The notes under the pieces are model-generated. The model was given only the letters and a program-made list of their open reading frames with translations. It did not search any database and was not told where the DNA came from. From JABCYV01 sp963729325 (GTDB lineage Bacteria; Acidobacteriota; Terriglobia; Terriglobales; Acidobacteriaceae), in NCBI GenBank assembly GCA_963729325.1, contig CAVSNS010000042.1, forward strand, positions 10,503 to 74,502: DNA of 64,000 nucleotides. The letters run 5' to 3'. Both the position numbers and the translations under genes were made by a program. Position 1 is the stretch's first letter. Each line of letters opens with the position of its first letter. Positions 7,929-16,556 of the stretch are shown piece after piece.

Positions 7929-8765
7929 ATGGCGGCTTCGGTTTGGTCTGGATATCTTACCTTCGGCTTGATTTCCATGCCGGTTCGACTTTTCTCCGGC
8001 GCCCGGAGTTCCGGAATTTCCTTCAACATGCTGCATCGCGATGATCTTTCTCGCCTCAAGCAACAGTATGTCTGCCTGGCGGACGGAAAAGTCGTAGAAC
8101 GCAGCGAAATCGTGAAGGGCTATGAGTATCGCAAGGACGAATACGTCGTCATCGAGCCGGATGAGATCAAGAAAATCGAGCCCCAGACTGCCAAGACTAT
8201 GGAAATCCTGGAATTCGTCAAGTCCAGTGAGGTAGATCCAGTTTTCTTTGAGTCGTCCTACTACATGTTGCCCGAGGAAGCCGGCCGCCGGCCCTATGCA
8301 CTCCTGACCAAAGCCCTCGAAGAGAGTGACTACGTTGCCATCGCCAAGCTCACCATGCACAACCGCGAGTACACGGTTTTCCTGCGGCCGCATGAAGGTG
8401 GGCTCATGCTGCACACCATGTACTACGCGGAAGAAGTTCGAAAGGTGGAAGGCTTTGGTGCGCCCGATGTCGAATTAAAAGAGGCGGAAGTCAAAGTAGC
8501 GCATCAGTTGATCGAGGCCTTGGCTGCCGACTGGGATCCAGAAAAATATCAGGACAGCTTCCAGGAGAACCTAAAGAATCTCATCCAGACCAAACTCGAG
8601 GGTGGCAAGATCGCGGAAGTGGAAAAACCCAAGAAACTCGCTCCTGTGGTCGATTTGATGTCTGCTCTAAAGCAGAGTCTCGCGGAGATGGAAGGCAAGA
8701 AGAAACCTGTGGCCACGGCAGGCCGAGCGGCGGCCTCTGGCAAGAGATCCCGCGGACGAAGTTGA
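7929..8765 (+). CDS. ku: Bacterial Ku protein of non-homologous end joining
   Basis: Homodimeric DNA-end-binding protein for NHEJ, normally the partner of LigD. The N-terminus MAASVWSGYLTFGLISMPVRLFSGAR and the segment FNMLHRDDLSRLKQQYVCLADGKVVE are classic Ku core, followed by VEPVFFE-like and YYMLPEEAGRRPYALL motifs. The basic C-terminal tail (GRAAASGKRSRGRS) is of the DNA-binding type seen in bacterial Ku. The frame opens earlier at 7902, but family members begin at MAASVWSG, so I use the ATG at 7929, giving 278 residues. No ligD gene is present in the window. Confidence 0.95.
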   Translation: MAASVWSGYLTFGLISMPVRLFSGARSSGISFNMLHRDDLSRLKQQYVCLADGKVVERSEIVKGYEYRKDEYVVIEPDEIKKIEPQTAKTMEILEFVKSSEVDPVFFESSYYMLPEEAGRRPYALLTKALEESDYVAIAKLTMHNREYTVFLRPHEGGLMLHTMYYAEEVRKVEGFGAPDVELKEAEVKVAHQLIEALAADWDPEKYQDSFQENLKNLIQTKLEGGKIAEVEKPKKLAPVVDLMSALKQSLAEMEGKKKPVATAGRAAASGKRSRGRS

Positions 8766-9002
8766 TATTAGCCGCTGCCAATTGCTGGTAAACACGCCGG
8801 ATTCCCGTGTCCTGCCTTTGCCCGATTTTCGGCTGAGGCCGGACATTCTCTTCCACGCCTTGAAGCAACTTTCCGCTCTCTCTTCGACACTAACCTTAAA
8901 AGGCTGATTCCCAAGCGCCAGATCGCTAAGTGGATGGCTCTATGGCGCATATCGCGTTCAACCGTTAGAATAAAAAATTCTCTTCGAGACCACTGCGAAT
9001 CC

Positions 9003-10716
9003 ATGGATCCATCCGTTGGGGTGTTGCTGACCTTGTTGCGTTTGGCCCGGCCAGTGGTCGTGCTGTTTCTTATCACAATCTGCGTTGCTTGCGGCGACAC
9101 CTTTCGACCGGTCGCGATCCCCATCGTCCCCGCGCCGCCTAGTCCAGCTGCTTCTCATTTTGTTCTGGTCATAAACGGCGATGGCTTTGGGACCAACGGT
9201 AATAACACCTTCAACCAGGGCACCAGCACACGAATAGATGTGTCTGGCGATACCAATGTGGGCGTTGCCCCGCTCGGACTCGGCCCGGTGCACGCCGCCC
9301 TCTTGCCCAATAGCAGCCAGTTCTACGTTGCCAACTTTCTGGAAGATACGGTTTCGTCGTTTGCCCCAACGGGCATTGGTCCGATGACAACCACGAGTCT
9401 GCCTCCCGGCTCACAGCCATCTTTGTAAACACCACAGAGAACGGCACAGTCTACGTCGCCAACTCCGGAACCAGCACAGTGGCGGCGATTTCAACTGCCA
9501 ACAACGTAGTAATGAATTTCATTACGGTCGGTGCGCCGGACAACAATGGGCTTATACATAGCTTCACTCCAAACACGCTCGCCGAAACACCCGATGGAAA
9601 GAAGGTGTATGCAGTTGGAAGCGATGGCTCTGGCGTCGGGTGGGTGGTCAGCATCAATTCGGCCGACAAGACTCTGAACGAAGCGACCACCGGACAGATG
9701 ATTCCGAATGTTACAACCCTGCTTGACGCGCATATCATCGCGCCGGCATGGGCAGTCGCTCGAGCTGACAGCGCCAGAGTTTACGTGCTCAACAGCGGCA
9801 GTGGGACCGTCTCCGTGATCGACACGACAACAGATACGGTACTGAATAGTGTTCCGGCCGGCCCCAGCGTAAATTGCGTTGGCCAGCCTCAGGCCTGCGG
9901 GTTCATGCTATATGACAAAACTCGGACGCGCCTCTATGTGACCAACCCTGCTTCGACGAAAGTGGTTGTGCTGGATGCCTCTACCGATGCTCTTAACGCA
10001 TTGGCTTCCGTCGATCTGACAACCGCGCCGAATTCAGTTTGCGTGGGTGGATGCTTCCCGGTGTCGATTGCAGTCCTCCCCGATGGTACTCGCGCGTACG
10101 TGGCGAGTTATCAACTTGGCACAGACCCCTGACTGGCAAAGCCGTCGATCAGCGCCGGCGTGACCGTGTTCAGCACGACGGCGAATACGATCACAGACAC
10201 GATTGCACTAGGATCGACTGATATCGACGCGGCGAACCCGACCGGTTGCGGCCCCACCGTTCCCCCTCTTACTGCTCCCCCGATGCGCTTCCGGTTGTCA
10301 GCAGCAGCATCAGCAGACGGTACCAGAGTTTACGTTTCGAGTTGCGATTTGGGTAACACATCCATTATCGATACCTTCCCCGGTACTGCGAAGGCCGACT
10401 CCCTGGGGCTGCAATGCCGGCTTCGGCGAGCGATTTTCAGCCGTCAACTGTTAACATCTCGGCGGCATCGCCAAGCGGCCCTAACACGACATACAACTAC
10501 AACTTGATTTCCGTCTCCCTCCCTCCCCTCCGGGTTGGCATGAAAATGGTGGTTACCGGGATGACAGATCCCGCCAACAACGGAACATTTTCGATCACTG
10601 CTGTAGATCCGAAAACATTCACCGTCGTCAATTCAGGAGTGGCGGCCAGCGGGCAGAATGGAACTGGGATCGCCACCACGCCGCAGAACCCCGTTTTTAC
10701 CCTGGCAGGGCCGTAA
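9003..10716 (+). pseudogene. Secreted YVTN-type beta-propeller lipoprotein, broken by about three frameshifts
   Basis: A signal region (LLRLARPVVVLFLITICVACG) with a weak lipobox Cys is followed by Thr/Ser-rich blades typical of YVTN beta-propellers: SSQFYVANFLEDTVSSF, NGTVYVANSGTSTVAAI, ARVYVLNSGSGTVSVIDTTT, TRLYVTNPASTKVVVLD, TRAYVASYQL and TRVYVSSCDLGNTSIID. The blades sit in successive frames: 9003-9428, about 9430-10132, about 10150-10410 and 10414-10716. Joining them gives a protein of about 565 residues. These proteins form seven-bladed extracellular propellers; binding partner unknown. Isolated gene, converging with cheX. Confidence 0.7.
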
Positions 10717-10819
10717 GGAAGGTTTTGTTATGGGTGTTGCTTTTTAGCGCTTCTGGAATGTGCCTAGCGAAGGTTTTCGATCGGCAATCGAAAACTAAGG
10801 TCAACGGCTCCGTCTGTCT

Positions 10820-11311
10820 CTATGCCCCTGCCGCCGCTAATTCATGGTTGCGGTTATAGCGCAGCGCGATGTTCATGAAGACGTTCCCTACATTGGTCTC
10901 AAAGCACATTACCAAAGCTTCGGTGTCCTCGCTGCTCTGGGTGCCGTGTTCGGAGGTATGCAGCGCGGGGGGATGGACCCGGAAATGGAATCCCTGATCA
11001 TTCAGAGCGGTGATGGCGTTGCCGGCAACCTGGTTCGCCAATTCGCAAACGGTTTCCTTGATCAGTTCGTCAGACTCGGGCAATTCTGCGCCGGCGAAGC
11101 GGCTGGCCACGCGCAGCGCGGTCTCCGCATCCAGATCAAAGATAATTCGTCCCTCAATGTCTCCCGTCAACGAGACCAGGGCAGCCACGCCTTTGCGGCG
11201 ATAGGCTTCTTCGTCCATGCTGAGGCTCCCCATTGCCATGGGACACTGCAGCCCTTGAGCCAGCACGGCGTCGGCGGCGTTGATGAACGGTTGGATCAGT
11301 TCCATTTTCAC
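10820..11311 (-). CDS. cheX: CheX-like CheY-P phosphatase
   Basis: CheC/CheX/FliY-family protein of 163 residues. Members remove phosphate from CheY-P using a conserved Glu and Asn on one helix. That pair is visible as E90 and N93 in KETVCELANQVAGNAITALN, as in single-helix CheX. The strand GDIEGRIIFDLD and the C-terminal VMCFETNVGNVFMNIAL complete the fold. It is the last gene of the che operon, 2 bp after the stand-alone receiver, so the receiver is its likely substrate. Intact, normal length. Confidence 0.88.
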   Translation of the reverse strand: MKMELIQPFINAADAVLAQGLQCPMAMGSLSMDEEAYRRKGVAALVSLTGDIEGRIIFDLDAETALRVASRFAGAELPESDELIKETVCELANQVAGNAITALNDQGFHFRVHPPALHTSEHGTQSSEDTEALVMCFETNVGNVFMNIALRYNRNHELAAAGA

Positions 11312-11313
11312 AG

Positions 11314-11754
11314 TTAGGCCCCCGCGCCCGCAGCCTGAGCCACGGTACCATCCTCGCCCAACACGTATTTGATCACTTCGTACAGCACCTCCGGTTTCAC
11401 CGGTTTCTGTACGAAGTGGCGCGCGCCACGCTGCAGCGCCGCCACGATGTTCTCCTGATAGCCAACGGAGGACACCATGACAATGCGCGCTTCAGGGTGC
11501 TGTTTCACGATCTTCTCAGCAGCCTCAATGCCTTCCATCTGCGGCATGGTGATATCCATGAGCACGATGTCGGGCGTGGTTCGTTCGTACTCCGTGATTG
11601 CGGTCATGCCGTCACCGGCTTCGCCAGCTACTTGTCCACCGAAGGTCTCGATGATGCGAGCCAGGTTTTTGCGGGCGAAAACGGAATCATCCACTACCAG
11701 GTAGCGAATGGGCTGACCATCCTTACTGCGTCGTACTGGGGCAAACGGCTCCAT
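11314..11754 (-). CDS. Stand-alone response regulator receiver protein (CheY-like)
   Basis: Single receiver domain of 146 residues. The acidic pair is in LVVDDSVFARKN, the phosphoacceptor is D67 in IVLMDITMPQMEG, the switch residue is Ser in IVMVSSVG, and the conserved Lys is in HFVQKPVKP. An upstream in-frame start exists at 11781, but the ATG at 11754 is preceded by AGGAGGAGG seven bases away, which decides the start. Placed between cheB and cheX, so it is likely the diffusible output of this chemosensory array. Confidence 0.93.
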   Translation of the reverse strand: MEPFAPVRRSKDGQPIRYLVVDDSVFARKNLARIIETFGGQVAGEAGDGMTAITEYERTTPDIVLMDITMPQMEGIEAAEKIVKQHPEARIVMVSSVGYQENIVAALQRGARHFVQKPVKPEVLYEVIKYVLGEDGTVAQAAGAGA

Positions 11755-11817
11755 AATGCAACCTCCTCCTGCTAAATCCAACGCCCGGCATCCTATTCTT
11801 GCCTGCCGGATTAAAAG

Positions 11818-12933
11818 TTAATCTCGTCCTGCGCCAGCAGCCTTGCCACCATCGGCTGGTTCTGAAGCGAGCTCGGTCCTGCGATCTTGCGTGCACTGGG
11901 CCAACAAAGTTTTGGCTAACGCGTCGAGTCCAACCACCCGTAGTGCAAAGCCACGATCAATAGCGGCCTTGGGCATGCCAAATACCACGCAAGATTCCTC
12001 ATTCTGGGCAATGGTCATGCCGCGTGCCGCTCTTACCATTCCCATGCCATTGGCTCCGTCTTCGCCCATTCCTGTCATCAGGACGGCGATGCTTTTGGCA
12101 CCGAATTCCTCGGCCACGCTCTTGAACAAAACATCCACGGACGGCCGATGACCGTTCACATGGGGGTCATCATTCAAGACCGCTACGTCGCCTAGCGGTA
12201 AGCGCTTCACCTTGAGGTGCCGGCTGCCGGGACAGATCAGAGCGCGGCCAGCCAGCAACAGATCACCTGACTGGGCTTCCTTGACTCCGATGGCGCAGAT
12301 TTCATCCAGCCGCCGGGCAAACATTTCAGTGAAGCCCTCCGGCATATGTTGCACCACGACAATAGTTGCCGGAAAGTCCCCTGGTAGCTGAGAAAGCACA
12401 TGCTGCAACGCCTGTGGCCCGCCGGTAGAGACGCCAATGGCCACAAGTCTGCTCGGTAGTCTCTTCGGGTCAAGAGCGAGCTTGGTGGACCTCGGAAAGA
12501 TATCGGGAACCGGCCGCATTCTGACGCCTCGACTCTGGGCTGCAGCCTTGATCTTGGCAATCAGTTCCGCCGCAATCTGCGGCATGCGCGCCGAAACGTC
12601 GTGTGGCTTGGCTACAAAATCAAATGCACCCAGTGATAGCGCTTGCAGTGTGATCGACGCTCCCTGGGTGCTGTGCGAACTGACGACGATCACTGGCAGC
12701 CGGTGCCGGCGCATGATTTCCTTCAGCATGTCGAGGCCGCCCATACCCGGCATCTCCAGGTCGAGAGTCACCACTTGCGGTTTCAGATCCTCGATCTTCT
12801 TCAGACCGAAGTTCCCATCCATGGCGGTTCCGACTACCTGAATCGAGCTGTCCTTCTCTAAGATCTGCGGAATTAGCTTCCGCATCAGAGCGGAGTCGTC
12901 GACTACCAAAACGCGTACGGGCGCGGTTGTCAT
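11818..12933 (-). CDS. cheB: Chemotaxis response regulator protein-glutamate methylesterase CheB
   Basis: Demethylates and deamidates receptor glutamates and is activated by CheA. The N-terminal receiver (1-125) has VVDDSALMRK and D58 in VTLDLEMPGMGG. The C-terminal esterase (about 160-350) has the catalytic triad S169 in IGVSTGGPQ, H196 in VVVQHMPEGFTEMFA and D292 in TGMGEDGANGM. 371 residues is slightly long because of a C-terminal extension rich in Ala/Gly. The start overlaps the cheA stop by four bases, indicating coupling. Confidence 0.96.
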   Translation of the reverse strand: MTTAPVRVLVVDDSALMRKLIPQILEKDSSIQVVGTAMDGNFGLKKIEDLKPQVVTLDLEMPGMGGLDMLKEIMRRHRLPVIVVSSHSTQGASITLQALSLGAFDFVAKPHDVSARMPQIAAELIAKIKAAAQSRGVRMRPVPDIFPRSTKLALDPKRLPSRLVAIGVSTGGPQALQHVLSQLPGDFPATIVVVQHMPEGFTEMFARRLDEICAIGVKEAQSGDLLLAGRALICPGSRHLKVKRLPLGDVAVLNDDPHVNGHRPSVDVLFKSVAEEFGAKSIAVLMTGMGEDGANGMGMVRAARGMTIAQNEESCVVFGMPKAAIDRGFALRVVGLDALAKTLLAQCTQDRRTELASEPADGGKAAGAGRD

Positions 12934-15107
12934 GGCTGCACCCCCGTTGCTGGCTGGGAAGGTCCGGCCACGCGATCCGGATGCTGAAGCAGAATTCCCG
13001 AACTAACCTTGCCGGTTCCATGAGGCCGCGACCGGCCGTGACGTTCAATAATGGCGGCGAGATTCACGATCAGTACAACGCGGCCATCGCCCAGGATGGA
13101 AGCGCCACTAACTAAGTCTGTCGCCACAGTTTGATCGTCGAGTGCCTTGATGACTAGTTCTTCCTCGCCTTCAAGAGCTTCGACGATCATCCCAAGTTTC
13201 CGTTCACCCAAAGCGATAACCAGTACAAAGATCTTGCCCGGGGTAGAATCCGCCCGTTCCTCCGGCGGTCTTCCTAAACGGACCAGAGGCAATACCTGAT
13301 CGCGCAATTGCAGGACCTCGTAGCCGTCTACCCGGTGCAGATCGGATTCGTGGGCGCGCGCAATTTCTGCCACTCCATTCAAAGGGACGGCGTACAGCCG
13401 CTGCTCCACCCGGAACAAGAGAGCCTTGATGATCGCCAGTGTCAGCGGTAGCTTGAGGCGGAACGTGGTGCCTTGACCGGGGCGAGTTTCGATATCAACG
13501 CTGCCCTTCAGCCGATTCAGGACGGTTTGTACGACGTCGAGGCCGACACCCCGCCCCGCGATCTCGGTGATTTCATCGGCAGTGCTGAAGCCTGGCCGCA
13601 AGACCAATTCCAGAACATCGGCTTCGTTCAACCGGCCAGCTTCCTCGGGCGTGACCAGGCCTTTTTCCAACGCTTTCGCCTTTACCTTCTGAGCGTCGAT
13701 GCCACGACCATCGTCGCTCACTTCTACCACCACCTGATTGCCGTGATGGTATGCGGTCAGGCGGACGGTGCCATGAGCGGGCTTGCCTTCGCGTCCCCGC
13801 TCATCAGGATTTTCAATACCATGGCTCACCGCATTTCGGACCAAGTGGGTCAGAGGTTCGGCGATCGCATCCAACAGACTCTTGTCGAGATCCGTGTCCT
13901 GTCCACTGAGCACCAGTTCCACTTCCTTGCCACACTGTTTCGCCACGTCACGGACCATGCGCGGGAATCGCCGGAAAAGCTGTTCCACCGGCACCATGCG
14001 GATCTTCATCACTGAGCGCTGCAGGTCGCTTAACACACGGGTCTGGAAGGCCATGGCGTCGCTGAAACGAGCGCGCATGGCTTCTTTGGGAAAGCGTCGG
14101 GTGAATTCGAGAAAGGCTTGTTGCAGCATGGATTTCCCGATAATCAACTCGCCTACCAGGTTAAGCACACTGTCGATCCGCTCGGCGTCGACTCGCAGGA
14201 TGTTTTCCGGCACCGTGGTTGAAAACGCCTTGGTAGCCGGGGCAGCGTCTTCCGAGGATGAAACGACCTGGGCTTCAGGTTCCGCTGCGGGGAGTGCAGG
14301 TTCGTCCTTTTCGGTGGATAGTGGTGCGGGTACGGCCTTCTTCCCCTTCGGTGCCTTCGACTGCAACGCTTCTACGCTGACCTGGCTGATTACGCTGGGA
14401 ATGCGGCATTTGGCGGTAACCTGATCGGCGGATTTATCGCTGGCGACAAGCAGCTCGACTTGCTTGGCGGCGTCGCGCGCTCCTGGCTCAGGCCGGGTCG
14501 CGATAATTTCGCCCATCGAACTCAGCGCATTCAACAGAAGTTGCCGAGCCGCTATCGGCATGGCGCAGTGCGGATCGATCAAGGTGATGACGTGGTACAC
14601 CCGCTTACCCTGACCCAGCGCTCCTTCCGCGGCGAGCGTCTCATACTCCGTCCAGGCGGTCTGGGCCGCGATCTTGGAGTCTTTCGAGACTTTTTTCTTG
14701 CTTCGCTTATTCGGGGTGTCTGAAGTCTCCGTCAGTTTACGAATCAATTTTCGTAGCGGTTCTGGGGATGGCGGTTTGGCCTTACCGCGGTAGGCAGCCA
14801 CCATAGCGTTAAAAGTGTCGGCAGCGGCCAAGGCCACCTCGGCCAGAGTTGCTTGGGATGATGCCTTCTCGAGGGCCAGCGCATCTTCGAGTTCATGCGC
14901 GGAATTACTCAGTTCGCGGAATCCGCAAGTGGCGGCGTCACCTTTGAGAGTGTGTACGATCCGCCGGATAGTGCGCACGGTCTCAACATCTCCTGGATGT
15001 TTCTCCAGCTTGAGCGCCTCGTCGTTCAGTGCTTGCAGCAGTTCCTGGGCGCTCTCGAAAAAGAGTTCCTTCAATTCCGCGCCACGGTCATCGGAAAACT
15101 GGGTCAC
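12930..15107 (-). CDS. cheA: Chemotaxis histidine kinase CheA
   Basis: 725 residues. The Hpt domain has the phosphorylated H52 in RRIVHTLKGDAATCGF. A variable region follows (about 105-270), where the CheY/CheB docking P2 domain would sit. Dimerisation P3 begins near LRVDAERIDSVLNLVGELIIGKSML. The HATPase has LTHLVRNAVSHGIENPDERG (N box), VSDDGRGID (G1) and GRGVGLDVVQT (G2). The C-terminal CheW-like P5 domain ends the protein (LPLVRLGRPPEE). It overlaps cheR at its 5' end and cheB at its 3' end by four bases each. Confidence 0.96.
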   Translation of the reverse strand: MTQFSDDRGAELKELFFESAQELLQALNDEALKLEKHPGDVETVRTIRRIVHTLKGDAATCGFRELSNSAHELEDALALEKASSQATLAEVALAAADTFNAMVAAYRGKAKPPSPEPLRKLIRKLTETSDTPNKRSKKKVSKDSKIAAQTAWTEYETLAAEGALGQGKRVYHVITLIDPHCAMPIAARQLLLNALSSMGEIIATRPEPGARDAAKQVELLVASDKSADQVTAKCRIPSVISQVSVEALQSKAPKGKKAVPAPLSTEKDEPALPAAEPEAQVVSSSEDAAPATKAFSTTVPENILRVDAERIDSVLNLVGELIIGKSMLQQAFLEFTRRFPKEAMRARFSDAMAFQTRVLSDLQRSVMKIRMVPVEQLFRRFPRMVRDVAKQCGKEVELVLSGQDTDLDKSLLDAIAEPLTHLVRNAVSHGIENPDERGREGKPAHGTVRLTAYHHGNQVVVEVSDDGRGIDAQKVKAKALEKGLVTPEEAGRLNEADVLELVLRPGFSTADEITEIAGRGVGLDVVQTVLNRLKGSVDIETRPGQGTTFRLKLPLTLAIIKALLFRVEQRLYAVPLNGVAEIARAHESDLHRVDGYEVLQLRDQVLPLVRLGRPPEERADSTPGKIFVLVIALGERKLGMIVEALEGEEELVIKALDDQTVATDLVSGASILGDGRVVLIVNLAAIIERHGRSRPHGTGKVSSGILLQHPDRVAGPSQPATGVQP

Positions 15108-16027
15108 GCTGTCACCTCAATCTTCTGATAAGCGGTTCCGCTGTTTCGATGGACCATGGAGAACTTGTCAGTCAATCCCAACAGGCTTTCGGCATGCCCC
15201 ACGAAAAGGTAGCCTTCGGGATTGAGGCAGCGCGCGAATTTCTCAACCAGCCGCCTCTGCTCAGCTTCATCGAAATACATCATGACGTTGCGGCAAAAAA
15301 TCACATCGTAGCGCTGGGGCAGGTACTCGGTCTTCAGATTATGAAAGTCGAAATGGACAATTTCTTTCAGCGCTTTTTTTACTGCGTACCGCTCACCCAC
15401 CTTGTCGAAATAACGCAGGCGATAGCTGTAGTCCACCGACTCCATCTGGGAATCGGTATAGGTACCTTCCTGACCCGCCCGCAATACCGAATAGCTGATG
15501 TCGCTGGCCAGGATTTCGACTTTCCAAGGTGGAGGAATCAAGGGCTTGGGGGAGGGCATCTCAGTGGGAAGCGGATTGCGCAGAAGGTGGTAGGCCAGTG
15601 CATCCGCAATTAGCATGGCCAAGGTATACGGTTCTTGGCCGGTGGAGCAACCGGCGCTCCAGATGCGTAGAGAAAAGTCGCGCCGCGCTTGCTTGCGCCG
15701 AACCAGGTCGTCGAGCAGATGCTTGTGGAACAGTTCCATTTGCGACTTATTGCGAAAGAAACTAGTTTCGTTGACCGTCAGGTTCTCCACCAGCAGGCTC
15801 ATTTCGTTCTTGCCTTTGTCGCTGACCAGCAGGCGGTAATAGCTATAGAACGAATCTAACTGGCATTCCTTCAGACGCCGCTGCAGGCGGTCCTGCAAGA
15901 AGTGCGCCCGGCGCTCGTCGAAGTGCATGCCGCACTCCTGGTAGACGAGTGCCTGCAACAGCTTCAGTTCAGGTGCGGTAAGCTGTGCCGGCGCGCTTGA
16001 TAGTCCCATGAGTCGTCTTTCGTCCAC
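15104..16027 (-). CDS. cheR: Chemotaxis protein methyltransferase CheR
   Basis: SAM-dependent methyltransferase that methylates receptor glutamates. The helical CheR_N domain (residues 15-75) precedes LTVNETSFFRNKSQMELF. The SAM site is LRIWSAGCSTGQEPYTLAML, with further motifs EILASDISYSVL and DVIFCRNVMMYFDEAEQRRLVEKF, and the end YLFVGHAESLLGL. 307 residues, intact. The start MDERRLMGLSSAP lies 2 bp after cheW, and the stop overlaps cheA. A second, divergent CheR is encoded at 25967-26824. Confidence 0.95.
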   Translation of the reverse strand: MDERRLMGLSSAPAQLTAPELKLLQALVYQECGMHFDERRAHFLQDRLQRRLKECQLDSFYSYYRLLVSDKGKNEMSLLVENLTVNETSFFRNKSQMELFHKHLLDDLVRRKQARRDFSLRIWSAGCSTGQEPYTLAMLIADALAYHLLRNPLPTEMPSPKPLIPPPWKVEILASDISYSVLRAGQEGTYTDSQMESVDYSYRLRYFDKVGERYAVKKALKEIVHFDFHNLKTEYLPQRYDVIFCRNVMMYFDEAEQRRLVEKFARCLNPEGYLFVGHAESLLGLTDKFSMVHRNSGTAYQKIEVTA

Positions 16028-16029
16028 TC

Positions 16030-16542
16030 CTATTTCGTCGCGGCCGCGCCCCGGGCTTCCGCGGCCGGCTTTTGCCGTTCACCACTTGAAGCCGCCTCGC
16101 CCTTTCGCAGTCCTTCGCTGTAGTCCAGTAATTTGGCCGGATCCAGCAACACGATCAGGCGTCCACGAAACTTGCCCAGTCCGGTCACGCAATTCAACCC
16201 GCTCTCTTGAAACACCGTGGGGGAAGAGTCGACATCAGCGGCGGGAATCTTCAGAACCTCGGAGGCGGAATCCACGATCAGACCGGAGAGCCGCCCGTTG
16301 TGTTCCACCACCAGAATCCGGTTACGTCGGCCGGCCTGGATATTCTTCTCGCCAAATCGCTTGCGCAAATCGATAACCGAGACAATCTTGCCCCGCAGAT
16401 TGATAACCCCTTCCATGTAGTCGGGTGCATCCGGCACCGCTGTGATCTCGGGTACCCGCACGATCTCATGCAACGCAGTAATGGGCACGCCATAAGTTTC
16501 ACGTCCCACCTGGAAACCGACGATATGCAATTCGCGATTCAT
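16030..16542 (-). CDS. cheW: Chemotaxis coupling protein CheW
   Basis: SH3-like adaptor that links MCP tips to the CheA P5 domain. The pattern HIVGFQVGRETYGVPITALHEIVR, the VPDAPDYMEGVINLRGKIVSVIDLRKRFG signature and GLIVDSASEVLKIP are characteristic. The ~25-residue C-terminal tail rich in Ala/Glu is not part of the fold. 14 bp downstream of the MCP gene and 2 bp upstream of cheR, in the same operon. Confidence 0.95.
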   Translation of the reverse strand: MNRELHIVGFQVGRETYGVPITALHEIVRVPEITAVPDAPDYMEGVINLRGKIVSVIDLRKRFGEKNIQAGRRNRILVVEHNGRLSGLIVDSASEVLKIPAADVDSSPTVFQESGLNCVTGLGKFRGRLIVLLDPAKLLDYSEGLRKGEAASSGERQKPAAEARGAAATK

Positions 16543-16556
16543 GAAGCTCCCCGATT

